NCBI GenBank assembly: GCA_011523515.1
Contig: WTGO01000058.1
Coordinates: 1-56,689 of the forward strand
Direction of reading: 5' to 3'
Length of the DNA: 56,689 nt
Source: Chloroflexota bacterium
Lineage (GTDB): Bacteria; Chloroflexota; Anaerolineae; Aggregatilineales; Phototrophicaceae
Below are positions 36,117 through 45,623 of the stretch, one piece after another (position 1 is the first letter of the stretch; the number at the start of each line of letters is the position of its first letter). The notes under the pieces were generated by a model. It had not been told where the DNA came from and made no database searches. It saw only the letters and a program-made list of their open reading frames with translations. The position numbers and the translations under genes are program-made.

Positions 36117-37475
36117 ATGAACCTGCAAGAGATCGCCGCCGACATTCCTGACTACCAAGCGTTTCTAACGGTCGACGAACTCAACGCGTCCAGCCACCGT
36201 CTGCGCGATCGCTTTCCCGATCTAGTCAGCATTAAGGAGGTCGGGCGAACCCGCGCCGGCGACCCTATCGAGCTCGTCTCCATTAGCGGCGGCGACCAAA
36301 ACGCCTTCGTCTTCGGCGGTCCCCACCCCAACGAACCCATCGGCTGCATGACCATCGAATATCTGTCGCAAAGGCTCTGTGAGGACGACGAGTTGCGCCG
36401 CGAACTCGGCTTCAGCTGGCACTTCATCAAGTCGATTGACGCCGACGGCATGCGCCTCAACGAAGGCTGGTTCAACGGTCCCTTCACCCCCAGTAATTAT
36501 GCCCGCCACTTTTATCGCCCGGCCCGCCGCGAGCAGGTCGAATGGACCTTTCCTATCGAATACAAGAATCTAAGATTTAATGACCCGCTGCCGGAGACAC
36601 AAGCGCTCATGCGCGTCATCGACGAGACGCAGCCCGAGCTTCTCTACTCGCTGCACAACGCCGGTTTCGGCGGCGTCTACTATTATGTGTCGGGCGAATG
36701 CGCGCCGCTCTACGACACCTTCCATCTGATACCCGAATGGTTCGGGCTGGCGCTGGATCTGGGCGAACCCGAGATGAGCTTCGCCGCGCCCTACGCCCCG
36801 GCCATCTACCGCATGCTCAGCAGCACCGATATGTATGACCACCTGGAGCGCAACGGCATCGCCGACCCCGCGGCCGCCATGGGCTTTATGGCGTCCAGCG
36901 CGCAGTATGCCGAGCGCTACGATTCCTTCTTTCTTATCGTGGAAATGCCTTATTTCGAAGAGCCGCGCGTCAACGACCAGTCGCTTTCGACCACCCTGCG
37001 CCGCGACGCGATTCTGCAGGCGCTGGACATGGCAGCCGAGCACGACGCCTGGATACGTGAGCAATACGCGCCGATTGAAAACGTCCTGCGCCTGGACACG
37101 CCGGTTCGACGCGCCCTGGAAGACTTTCTCGCCATGAGCGCCGGCTTCCGCGAGGCCGATCGCCAGTGGGTGATGAAGGACGAATCAACCAACCGGCCAG
37201 CGACACAAGCCGAGCTCTTCAGCAATCTCTATACCTCACGCTTCTACAGATTATTGAATGTCGGCTTGCTGGCCCGTATGCTTAAGGCTGAAATCGCCGC
37301 CGGCAACGAACATGGCCAAATACAAGCCGCCAGCCAAGCAGCAACCGCGCGCTTGGATGCCGACGGCGGCAACCTCGAAGCCGAACTGGATTATCGCGCG
37401 ATTCCGATCCACAGCCTGGTCGGCGTGCAGTGCTGCGCCGGATTGGCAACCGCGGCTTATTTGAACCAAGGGTAG
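36117..37475 (+). CDS. M14-family zinc carboxypeptidase
   Basis: A 452-residue protein with the M14 zinc site: GGPHPNEP (His70, Glu73), the third ligand His180 in YSLHNAG, and the catalytic Glu276 in IVEMPYFEEP. It lacks a signal peptide, so it would trim peptides in the cytoplasm, in keeping with the peptide importer upstream. TAGGAGA before the ATG at 36117 decides the start over an in-frame start inside the repeat. Confidence 0.85.
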   Translation: MNLQEIAADIPDYQAFLTVDELNASSHRLRDRFPDLVSIKEVGRTRAGDPIELVSISGGDQNAFVFGGPHPNEPIGCMTIEYLSQRLCEDDELRRELGFSWHFIKSIDADGMRLNEGWFNGPFTPSNYARHFYRPARREQVEWTFPIEYKNLRFNDPLPETQALMRVIDETQPELLYSLHNAGFGGVYYYVSGECAPLYDTFHLIPEWFGLALDLGEPEMSFAAPYAPAIYRMLSSTDMYDHLERNGIADPAAAMGFMASSAQYAERYDSFFLIVEMPYFEEPRVNDQSLSTTLRRDAILQALDMAAEHDAWIREQYAPIENVLRLDTPVRRALEDFLAMSAGFREADRQWVMKDESTNRPATQAELFSNLYTSRFYRLLNVGLLARMLKAEIAAGNEHGQIQAASQAATARLDADGGNLEAELDYRAIPIHSLVGVQCCAGLATAAYLNQG

Positions 37476-37542
37476 CTCAAATTGTTTCCGTCCGGGTCCA
37501 GCGCAAAGTCCCGGACCGAAGACTTGCCACAGGAGGCGCCAA

Positions 37543-38721
37543 ATGATTTTTTCAAGAAACTTAGTTTATTCGCTCGCGCTCCTGGTCGCTTCTCTGCCCA
37601 TGCTGGCCGGCTGCAGCGAAGGCGCGTCAAGCGAGTCTGCTGTCGTAGAAGAAGTGAACAGCCAGGTCGCCTTCGTCTACAGTGAAAACACAGACGAATA
37701 CAATATGAGCCGTCTGCACGACATCGGCCGACAATACCTCGACGAGCAATTGCCCGATCTCGGCACCAAAGCCGTAGAGAGCGTGTCGGTCGACGACGCC
37801 GAAAGTGTGGTGCGCCAACTCGCGGAAGAAGGGCACAAACTGATCTTCGCGGCAGCGCCCGAATTCAGCAACGCCGTACTCAAGGTCGCGGCCGACTTCC
37901 CCGATACCAAGTTTGAAGTCGCCGGCGGCGCCGAAACAGCCGATAATGTCGCCACCTACAGCGGCCGCATGTACCAGGCGTTTTACGTGGCCGGCGGCTA
38001 CACCGGCGAAATGACCGTTTCCGGCATCATCGGCTTCATCGCCCCCGAGCCAACCATCGAAGTGATTCGCAATATCAACGCCATCACAGCCGCGTCCCTG
38101 CTGGTCAGAACTTGTGAAGACATCTCCGTTCACGTGCGCTTCACCGGCTCTTGGGACGACCCGGATGCTGATCGCGCCGCGGCGCTGGAGTTGGTCGATC
38201 TCGGCGCCGATGTCCTGGTGCAGCACACCTACAACCCGGAAGTGCAAAAAGTCGCCGAAGAAAAAGGCGTGCGTTCCGTCGGCTACGGCTTTGATATGCG
38301 CGAATTCGGCGCCGAAGCCAACATGACCAGCATTGTTTGGCAATGGGGCTGGTATTACTTGCGGCGCGTCAACGACCTGCTCGAGGACAAGTGGAAAGCC
38401 AAAGCCTACGACGGCAAAGTCTCCACCAAGAACTTCGGCCGCGGCATTATCGACATGGCGCCCTATGACTATGACCAGATACCGCACATTATGGAAGCGC
38501 CGCCGCTGAAATGGCGCATCACCTGGAACGAAACTAACAAAGACGCGCTGGACGGCCCGCTCTATTCGCAGGCCGGCGACCTGCTGCTGGAAAAGAACAA
38601 GAAGTTCCCCAAGGGCTACCTCTACACCGACATGGACTGGTTCGTACAGGGCGTCGTCGGCGAGGCGCCGGGCGAGCCGCCCCCAACCATTGAGGGGCGC
38701 GGCTCCGATATCAAATGCTGA
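37543..38721 (+). CDS. BMP-family substrate-binding lipoprotein
   Basis: A 392-residue lipoprotein (lipobox LAGC near residues 23-26) of the BMP/PnrA type: VAFVYSE at the mature start, FAAAPEFSNAV, FEVAGGAE and GYGFDMREFG segments follow the family order. Such proteins bind nucleosides or simple sugars outside the membrane. It most likely serves the ATPase/permease set at 12581-19470, about 18 kb away, since no BMP-type permease is near it. AGGAGG precedes the ATG. Confidence 0.88.
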   Translation: MIFSRNLVYSLALLVASLPMLAGCSEGASSESAVVEEVNSQVAFVYSENTDEYNMSRLHDIGRQYLDEQLPDLGTKAVESVSVDDAESVVRQLAEEGHKLIFAAAPEFSNAVLKVAADFPDTKFEVAGGAETADNVATYSGRMYQAFYVAGGYTGEMTVSGIIGFIAPEPTIEVIRNINAITAASLLVRTCEDISVHVRFTGSWDDPDADRAAALELVDLGADVLVQHTYNPEVQKVAEEKGVRSVGYGFDMREFGAEANMTSIVWQWGWYYLRRVNDLLEDKWKAKAYDGKVSTKNFGRGIIDMAPYDYDQIPHIMEAPPLKWRITWNETNKDALDGPLYSQAGDLLLEKNKKFPKGYLYTDMDWFVQGVVGEAPGEPPPTIEGRGSDIKC

Positions 38722-38796
38722 TGCGCTGTGTTACTGCCGACCCGCAAAACGCGAGTCTAGCACCGGCGGAAGCAGCTTTGCTAATTGGAGGTACTG

Positions 38797-40170
38797 ATGC
38801 CACATGCCCTATTGCTTGAAAACCCCGATCTGGCGGCCGTCATCGACATTTATGATTCGTGGATTCGCTTCAAAATGCACCACAATAAGCAGCCCGGCCT
38901 GGCGGTGGGGCTGGTTTACGCCGGTGAACTGATTTGGGGCCGCGGCTTCGGCTGCGCTGACATCGCAACCAAGTCAGCGGTTACCTTGGACACGCGCTTT
39001 CGCATCGCCAGCATCACCAAGACCTTCACGGCCGTGGGCATCCTGCAACTGCGCGACGCCGGCAAGCTCAACCTGGACGATCCCGTTTCTCGGCGCCTGG
39101 ACTCGTATTCCCTGCGCTACCCCGGCGCGCCCGAGATTACTATTCGCAATTTGCTGACGCATACATCGGGGCTGCCGCGCGATTCCCACAATCCCATGTG
39201 GACAGACTGCGACGCCCCCGCCTGGGAAGAGTTTATCGACGCCATGAAAAGCCGACCGCCTACGCGCGCTCCCAACCACAAATTCGCCTACAGCAATGTC
39301 GGCTATTCTCTGCTCGGCGGCGTCATCGCTCAAGTATCGGGTCAGTCCTGGGCGGCTTACCTCCAGCGCAAGATCCTCGATCCGCTGGGCATGTCGGCCA
39401 CCTATCCGCTGCCGCAGCGCGACGATCCCATGCTGGCGAAAGGCTATTCGCAGCTGGATGACCAACACCAACGCTCGCCCTTGCCCTTCTTCCTGATGAA
39501 CGGCTTTGAAGCCTCAGCCAACTTCGCCTCGTCCATCAACGACCTGGTCAAATACGCAGCCTTCCACCTGGACGACGCCGATGACGCCGTGCTCTCCCGC
39601 CACTCGCGCCGCGACATGCACCGTATCCACTGGCTCGAGCCGTGCTGGAAAGAAGGCTACGGCTTGGGCAGCATGATCTACAAACTCGGCGACTGGACCA
39701 TCAGCGGCCACGCCGGCGGCTACCCAGGCTATTTGACCGGCTTCACGCTCTGCCGCGAGCATAACTTTGGCTTGATCCTGCTGACCAACGCCCTGGGCAG
39801 CAACCCGCCCGAATATATCAATCAGGGCTACAAGCTGGTCCTGCCCGAGCTCATCAAGGCCACCAACCAGCCGAAGCCGGCGGTTGATCCCGCCTGGCGC
39901 CAATACGAAGGCGAGTATTTCCACGAATGGGGCAACGAAAAGGTCATCATCCGAGGCGGCCAGCTGCAAATCGTCGCGCTCGACGACCTCGACTATCCGC
40001 CTGTCATTCTCGAGCCGACCGACGCTGAGCACGAATTCGTCATTCAAGCGCCGGGCCAATCCAACGAGACGGCGCGCTTTGAACAGGATGAATCGGGCCA
40101 GGTCACCAGGCTGTGGCTGCGCAATGAATATGCCCACAGGAAACCGCAGAGCGGCGAGGAGGCGCCATGA
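38797..40170 (+). CDS. serine hydrolase, beta-lactamase class C fold
   Basis: A 457-residue protein with the SxxK motif at Ser72-Ile-Thr-Lys75, YSN at about 165-167 and HAGG late (GHAGGYPG), the set of class C beta-lactamases, DD-peptidases and esterases. Without a signal peptide it is more likely a cytoplasmic esterase or D-amino-acid amidase than a resistance enzyme. A C-terminal beta-rich domain follows. TTGGAGGTACTG sits before the ATG. It overlaps the S9 peptidase by ATGA. Confidence 0.88.
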   Translation: MPHALLLENPDLAAVIDIYDSWIRFKMHHNKQPGLAVGLVYAGELIWGRGFGCADIATKSAVTLDTRFRIASITKTFTAVGILQLRDAGKLNLDDPVSRRLDSYSLRYPGAPEITIRNLLTHTSGLPRDSHNPMWTDCDAPAWEEFIDAMKSRPPTRAPNHKFAYSNVGYSLLGGVIAQVSGQSWAAYLQRKILDPLGMSATYPLPQRDDPMLAKGYSQLDDQHQRSPLPFFLMNGFEASANFASSINDLVKYAAFHLDDADDAVLSRHSRRDMHRIHWLEPCWKEGYGLGSMIYKLGDWTISGHAGGYPGYLTGFTLCREHNFGLILLTNALGSNPPEYINQGYKLVLPELIKATNQPKPAVDPAWRQYEGEYFHEWGNEKVIIRGGQLQIVALDDLDYPPVILEPTDAEHEFVIQAPGQSNETARFEQDESGQVTRLWLRNEYAHRKPQSGEEAP

Positions 40171-42104
40171 CGCAAGCGACCGACAAGCGCAACTTCGACC
40201 GGCTGGATGATCTGCGTTATGCGCGGATCGGCAGCGCGCAGCTGTCGCCGTCGGCTGATCGGGCCATTTGCGACTTGCGACAGAACGATCTCTCCAGCAT
40301 GTCCAGCTGCACGACGCTCTGGTTGATCGATCTTGCGACGGGCGCGGCCCGCCGGCTGACCGACTCAAACAACAACTCGACTGCGCCCGCCTGGTCGCCT
40401 GATGGCAGCCAAATCGCATTTCTTTCCGACCGTGGCGGCAAAAAGCAGATCTTCCTGCTGCCTCTTGCCGGTGGCGAAGCGCGGCAATTTACCTCGCTGA
40501 AGCAAGGCGTCGCCGGGCCGCCGGTCTGGTCCCCCGATGGGGGCGCCATCGCCTTCACCGCGCCTATTGACGCCTTACCGCGTGACCCCAGCGATCCCTA
40601 TTACGTTACGCGCCCGGTCTACCGATTCGATGGCGTCGGCTACCTGGATGACGCCGTACAGAACATATTCGTCCAATCCACCGGCGGTGGTCCAGCCAGG
40701 CAACTGACCGATGACGGCCATCTCGACAGAGCGCTGCGCTGGTCGCCAGACGGGCGCGAGCTGCTCTATCTCGCCGCGCACGACCCCGACCGAGCCGATC
40801 TCTTCTCCGCCCGGCTGCGAATCGTCAATCTCGCCGGCGTCATGAGCGAAGTCCTGGGCCTGGATTGGGGCTTCATCAAGAATGCCGACTGGATGCCAGA
40901 CGGGGAGCGAATCATCGTCGTCGCTTCCAGAGGCGACCAGCCAATGGCCACCAAGGACGACTTGTGGCTGGTCGACCGCGATGGCGGCAATGCCGAAAAC
41001 CGCAGCGCCGGCCTGCCCACCGGCGTTGAGGTTCAATGGTATCCTGTGTTCAGCTCCGGCAAACTGCTCGCCTCACCCGCGACCACCCTAGTCAACGTCG
41101 TTCAAGAGGGGAAACGCGGCGTCTACTCAGTTATGCTGACCGGTGATCCCAGCTGGAAGCAGCTGGTCGACGGCGAAAGAACGACCACTCTGCAAGATGC
41201 GCGCGCCGGCAAAATGCTCTACCTGTCGTCAACGCTGGAAAACCCGGGCGAGCTCTGCCTGGCCGATATCGACGGCGCGGACGAACGTCAGATTTCCAGC
41301 TTCAATCAAGACCTCATCGATGACATCGCCTTCCCCCAGGTCGACGAATTTCGCTATGAAATCGACGGCGCGCATATTCAAGGCTGGCTGCTGCGCCCCA
41401 ATGATGCCCAGCCGCCCTATCCCACCATCCTGTACATCCACGGTGGACCGCACGGCTGGTACGGCTACCAATACGGCAGCGATTTCCAGATGCTTGCCGG
41501 CGCCGGCTTCGCCCTGCTCTTCGTCAATCCGCGCGGCTCGACCGGCTACGGCGACGAATTCGCCACCGCGCTCTCGGGCAACTGGGGCGTCCTCGATCAT
41601 AAAGACCTGCTGGCCGGCGTCGACTACGTCGTCGACCAGGGCCTGGCCGATCCCGACCGCCTGGGCATCTGCGGACTCTCCTACGGTGGCTACCTGACTT
41701 GCTATACCATCGGGCAGACCGACCGCTTCAAAGCCGCCGTCGCCGAGAACCCCATTACGGACCTGGTCAGCCGCTACGGCACCGCCGACATGGGACCCTG
41801 GGGCTCCCTCAGCGAGCTGGGCGGCAAGCCGCACGAAATCCCCGAGGTTTATCGCCGCGGCTCGCCCATCACCTTCGCCCACAACTGCACGACGCCCACC
41901 ATGCTCATCCAGTGTGAGGCCGATTATCGCTGCCCCGCCGGCCAGGCCGAGCAATTCTACGCCCACCTGAAAGCCAATGATTGCGTTGTGGAGATGCTGC
42001 GCATTCCCGCCATGGCGCATGTGGCTTCAATAAGCGGACCCATCAAAGTGCAGCAGGCGCAAAACGACGCCCTGCTCGACTGGATGATCGAGTACGTCCG
42101 CTGA
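40167..42104 (+). CDS. S9-family prolyl oligopeptidase/acylaminoacyl peptidase
   Basis: A 645-residue protein with an N-terminal beta-propeller (TolB-like APAWSPDGSQIAFLSDRGG repeats) and a C-terminal alpha/beta hydrolase. The nucleophile is Ser505 in GLSYGGY; CEADYRCP and MAHVAS supply Asp and His. It would cleave short peptides in the cytoplasm. It is coupled to the beta-lactamase-fold gene by a four-base overlap, extending the peptide-use cluster. Confidence 0.92.
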   Translation: MTQATDKRNFDRLDDLRYARIGSAQLSPSADRAICDLRQNDLSSMSSCTTLWLIDLATGAARRLTDSNNNSTAPAWSPDGSQIAFLSDRGGKKQIFLLPLAGGEARQFTSLKQGVAGPPVWSPDGGAIAFTAPIDALPRDPSDPYYVTRPVYRFDGVGYLDDAVQNIFVQSTGGGPARQLTDDGHLDRALRWSPDGRELLYLAAHDPDRADLFSARLRIVNLAGVMSEVLGLDWGFIKNADWMPDGERIIVVASRGDQPMATKDDLWLVDRDGGNAENRSAGLPTGVEVQWYPVFSSGKLLASPATTLVNVVQEGKRGVYSVMLTGDPSWKQLVDGERTTTLQDARAGKMLYLSSTLENPGELCLADIDGADERQISSFNQDLIDDIAFPQVDEFRYEIDGAHIQGWLLRPNDAQPPYPTILYIHGGPHGWYGYQYGSDFQMLAGAGFALLFVNPRGSTGYGDEFATALSGNWGVLDHKDLLAGVDYVVDQGLADPDRLGICGLSYGGYLTCYTIGQTDRFKAAVAENPITDLVSRYGTADMGPWGSLSELGGKPHEIPEVYRRGSPITFAHNCTTPTMLIQCEADYRCPAGQAEQFYAHLKANDCVVEMLRIPAMAHVASISGPIKVQQAQNDALLDWMIEYVR

Positions 42105-42195
42105 CAATTATGCCGGAGACGAACGAGTACTTTGGCGGATAGCGGTCTTAATGCGCTGTATTCACGCTCGTCGCTACGATTACCGCAGTTTATGT

Positions 42196-42204
42196 GTTAG
42201 AATC
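42196..42204 (+). promoter_or_regulatory. extended -10 element
   Basis: TGT-TAGAAT precedes the sugar-binding-protein gene by about 75 bases. No clear -35 is seen. Confidence 0.45.
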
Positions 42205-42277
42205 GCGCCACTCTCGTCGCGCCCGAACATTGATAGCATATCACTGTATTTCTATACGTAGAACGAAAGGACTACCC

Positions 42278-43636
42278 ATGAACCTCCTTCGCAAACTTAT
42301 ATTACTGCTGACGCTGATCGTCTTCCTGGCGCTGCCCCTGGCCGCCGTGACCGCTCAAGATATCATGGACCCAGCCACCTTCGGTTTGGACGCCAGCAAA
42401 CCCTACGATGGCACGGAATTGAAATTCCTCATCTGCTGCAGCACGGCGCCGCAATTCGCGTCCGCAGCGGTCAAGGGCGCGGATGAATTTACTGCCATGA
42501 CCGGCATATCCGTCAGCTGGGGCGATCTGCCCTTCGGCTCCTTCCAGGAACAGCTCTACCTGGAAGCGACCAATCCCAACACCGAGTTTGACATCGTCGC
42601 CTTCGTAGACGCCTGGGGCACCAACATCTATGACTTCCTGCATCCGCTGAATGATTTCGTTGCCGAGGCTGGCTTCGACTGGGATGACTACTCGCCCGCC
42701 TACCAAGGCGCGGCCACTGGCTTGAGCGACACCATCTACGGTATGCCCTTCCGCGGTCACCCGCTGCTGCTGCACTACCGCGCGGACGTCCTGGATGCCG
42801 TCGGCATGGACCCGCCCGCCACCTGGCAGGATATCTCCGCCATCGGTGAAGCGATCGCAGCGGCCGGCATGGATATCGCTCCCATCGCCATGTATTACGG
42901 CTTGAATGTCGATCAGAATCTTTTCAATTGGTTCGCCCAGCTTTGGGGCGCCGGCACCGACATCTTCGACGAAAACTGGGAACCCATTTTCAACAACGAA
43001 GCTGGTGTCGCCGCGACCGAGCAATACATCAGCTACGTCCGCGACGGTTACAGTCCGGAAGCCTCCGTCGCCTGGAACGAGCAGGAAGCCAATCAGGAAC
43101 TGGTGCAGGGCCGCGCCGCCATGTTCATCGGCTGGTGGTGGATGGCATCCCGCATGACCAATTCCGAGATTCCCGAAGTCGCGGACAACGCCTCGTTCGC
43201 CCCCGCGCCCGGCTGGGAAGGCGGCGAAACCACGTCCTACGGCTATCTCTGGGCAGTAGGCATCCTTGATCAATCCGACGATCGCGACGCCGCCCTCGAA
43301 TACCTAAAATGGCTGACACATCCGATCACCGAGCGCCGTATCGTCTTGGACGCATCCGATCCCGCTTTGGACACGAATGTGGCGGTTCGCCTGTCTGTGC
43401 TGGCCGACCCGGAGGTGAATGAAGTCCACAACGGGCTGCAGGGCGTCGCCTCGGCTGTTCTGGCTGACGCGCGCACCATCCCGCTGATCCCGGAATATAC
43501 CGAGATCGTCCCGTTCCTGGCCGAAGCGATCAATGAGATCGCCACCGATCCCGGCGCCGATATCCAGGCTGTCCTCGACCGGACGGCGGAAGATGTGCGC
43601 TTTGTCATGGACGCCGCCGGCTACTACGACGGTTAA
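42278..43636 (+). CDS. extracellular solute-binding protein, family 1 (sugar)
   Basis: A 452-residue protein with a Sec signal peptide (MNLLRK, long hydrophobic stretch, cleavage near VTAQ). The mature part has family 1 features: IYGMPFRGHPLLLHYRADVL and AAMFIGWWWM. It delivers a sugar or oligosaccharide to the two permeases after it. ATG at 42278 follows GAAAGG. Ligand unknown. Confidence 0.9.
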   Translation: MNLLRKLILLLTLIVFLALPLAAVTAQDIMDPATFGLDASKPYDGTELKFLICCSTAPQFASAAVKGADEFTAMTGISVSWGDLPFGSFQEQLYLEATNPNTEFDIVAFVDAWGTNIYDFLHPLNDFVAEAGFDWDDYSPAYQGAATGLSDTIYGMPFRGHPLLLHYRADVLDAVGMDPPATWQDISAIGEAIAAAGMDIAPIAMYYGLNVDQNLFNWFAQLWGAGTDIFDENWEPIFNNEAGVAATEQYISYVRDGYSPEASVAWNEQEANQELVQGRAAMFIGWWWMASRMTNSEIPEVADNASFAPAPGWEGGETTSYGYLWAVGILDQSDDRDAALEYLKWLTHPITERRIVLDASDPALDTNVAVRLSVLADPEVNEVHNGLQGVASAVLADARTIPLIPEYTEIVPFLAEAINEIATDPGADIQAVLDRTAEDVRFVMDAAGYYDG

Positions 43637-43664
43637 GCCATTGACGCTATCCCCGTAATCGATT

Positions 43665-43703
43665 CCCCCCTCTCCCGTTATGGGAGAGGGGACGGGGGTG
43701 AGG
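43665..43703 (+). repeat. G-rich repeat before the first sugar permease
   Basis: CCCCTCTCCC pairs with GGGAGAGGGG around GTTAT, followed by ACGGGGGTGAGG. The G-rich end falls 12 bases before the ATG at 43715 and looks like its ribosome site. Confidence 0.8.
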
Positions 43704-43714
43704 AACCAGTATAG

Positions 43715-44686
43715 ATGCGCAAGAAACGCTGGGTGCCCTGGGTGCTTGTAGGGCCCGCCCTCCTGATCATCGTCCTGACCACCATCTACCCCTTGGTCGC
43801 CGCGCTCTATTTCAGCTTTCACAAATACAGGCTGCGCAAGCCGCCACAATTCGCAATTTCCATCGGCGAAGGCGGCATCTCCATCGATTGGAGTTTGCTC
43901 ACTCTCGACAACTATGCACTGGCCTTCAGCGATTCGCGCTTCATCAACAGCCTGCAAGTCACCTTCTGGTTCACCGTTATCAGCGTAGCGCTCTCCGTCA
44001 TCATGGGTCTGTTCATCGCCGTTGTCGTCCAGAAGGGCGGCCGGCTGCATACGCTCACCAAGGTCCTGCTTATCTTCCCCTTTGCCGTCAGCCCGGCCCT
44101 GAAAGGCTATAGCTGGCGCTTCATGCTTAACGAGAATTACGGCATCTACGACTTGCTAATCGACCAGCTCATCGTGGGACCGGTCAACGCCGTACTGTCG
44201 CTTGTCAACCTGCTTCCGATCATTGAAATCCCGCTGATTAGCGAATCCATCGTCTGGCTGGGCGACAAATTTTGGGCGCTCTTCATGCTGGCCATGAGCG
44301 AAACCTGGGGTTGGGCGCCGCTGATCGCCCTCATGTTCGTCGGCGCGCTCGGCTCAATCGACGAACAGATCTTTGAAGCGGCTCGCATAGACGGCGCCAA
44401 CCGCCTGCAAATCTTCTTCCGCGTGACGCTGCCGCTCCTGCGTCCGGTCATTCTGATCGTCACCATGCTCAAAACGATATTTTCGCTGAAGATGTTTGAC
44501 CAGGTGGTTACCATGACCGGCGGCGGACCCGTACGCGCCACCCAGACCATTAACTACTACATCCACCAGATCGGCTTCGTGCGCAGCCTCGATATCGGCT
44601 ATGCCTCGGCCATGTCCTACATCCTGGTGATCGTCTTGACGATCTGCGCGGCCCTTTATGTTTCACTCGTGTTGAATCGCGACTGA
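43715..44686 (+). CDS. sugar ABC importer permease, MalF/UgpA type
   Basis: A 323-residue permease with six or more helices; the N-terminus (VLVGPALLIIVLTTIYPL) and the EAA loop (EAARIDGANRLQIFFRVTLP) are typical of the first permease of family 1 sugar importers. It works with the next permease and the binding protein before it; the ATPase is missing and is presumably shared. Confidence 0.93.
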   Translation: MRKKRWVPWVLVGPALLIIVLTTIYPLVAALYFSFHKYRLRKPPQFAISIGEGGISIDWSLLTLDNYALAFSDSRFINSLQVTFWFTVISVALSVIMGLFIAVVVQKGGRLHTLTKVLLIFPFAVSPALKGYSWRFMLNENYGIYDLLIDQLIVGPVNAVLSLVNLLPIIEIPLISESIVWLGDKFWALFMLAMSETWGWAPLIALMFVGALGSIDEQIFEAARIDGANRLQIFFRVTLPLLRPVILIVTMLKTIFSLKMFDQVVTMTGGGPVRATQTINYYIHQIGFVRSLDIGYASAMSYILVIVLTICAALYVSLVLNRD

Positions 44687-44695
44687 GGTCGACCA

Positions 44696-45613
44696 GTGAC
44701 AGCAATAACCGCCAGCAGACAGGCTCAAAAATCCCGCTTCGAGTTGAATGCCGCCAAAACGCTGGAGACGGCCGCGCTGCTGCTGATCATCGCCTTCATT
44801 CTGTTGCCCATTATGTGGCTGGCCATCACCGCTATCAAACCGCAGGAAAAAGCCTATTCCACCACCCTGATCTTCACACCCACGCTGGAAAACTTCGACA
44901 TTATCTTTTCAGACGACTCCGTCATCATCAATGAAGGCACCGATCGCGAGCGCGGCGAAGTCGGGCGCAACATGTTTCCCAGTGTCATCAACAGCGTGGT
45001 CGTCTCGGGCGCTACTATTCTGATCGCCATTCCGCTGGCGACGCTGGCTGCCTACGCCTTCAGCCGCTACCAATTCCTGGGCAATGGCATTTTGCTTATC
45101 TGGATACTAACGACGCAATTCATCCCCGCCATCGTCGTCGCCATCCCCTTCTTTACGCTCTTCCGCACGGTAGTAATACTTGACCGGCCACTGCTGGGCA
45201 CCCAACTGGGCTTGATCATCGTCAATATGTCCATCGTCCTGCCCTACGCGATATGGATGATCAAGGGCTTCGTCGACGCGCTGCCAGACGAAATCGAAGA
45301 AGCCGCCTTCGTCGACGGTTGCAATGACTTTCAAATCCTGTTCTACATCTCTTTGCCGCTGATCCGCCCCGGGGTGCTGGTGGCGTCAGTATTCGCCTTT
45401 ATCATGTCCTGGAATGAATTCCTCTTCGCGCTGATCATCGGGCGCGAGATGCGCACCATGCAGGTCGCGCTGATGACGACCAGTGGCGCGCGCGGCATTA
45501 TGTGGGAGCAGATGGCGGCCGCCGGCCTGGTCGTGATGATACCGATCTTCTTCCTGGCGATGTTCATCCGCAAGAATGTGGTCGACGGCTTGACCATGGG
45601 CGCGGTCAAATGA
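44696..45613 (+). CDS. sugar ABC importer permease, MalG/UgpE type
   Basis: A 305-residue permease starting with GTG nine bases after the previous stop. Six helices and the EAA loop (EEAAFVDGCNDFQILFYISL) mark the second permease of sugar importers. A long insert between the first helices holds a periplasmic loop. It completes the membrane pair. Confidence 0.92.
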   Translation: MTAITASRQAQKSRFELNAAKTLETAALLLIIAFILLPIMWLAITAIKPQEKAYSTTLIFTPTLENFDIIFSDDSVIINEGTDRERGEVGRNMFPSVINSVVVSGATILIAIPLATLAAYAFSRYQFLGNGILLIWILTTQFIPAIVVAIPFFTLFRTVVILDRPLLGTQLGLIIVNMSIVLPYAIWMIKGFVDALPDEIEEAAFVDGCNDFQILFYISLPLIRPGVLVASVFAFIMSWNEFLFALIIGREMRTMQVALMTTSGARGIMWEQMAAAGLVVMIPIFFLAMFIRKNVVDGLTMGAVK

Positions 45614-45623
45614 ACCGATATTC

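Noticed and set aside
39514..40419. 301-codon minus-strand frame opposite the serine hydrolase gene
   Set aside because: No domain, no ribosome site, and the plus strand holds intact SxxK and YxN motifs.
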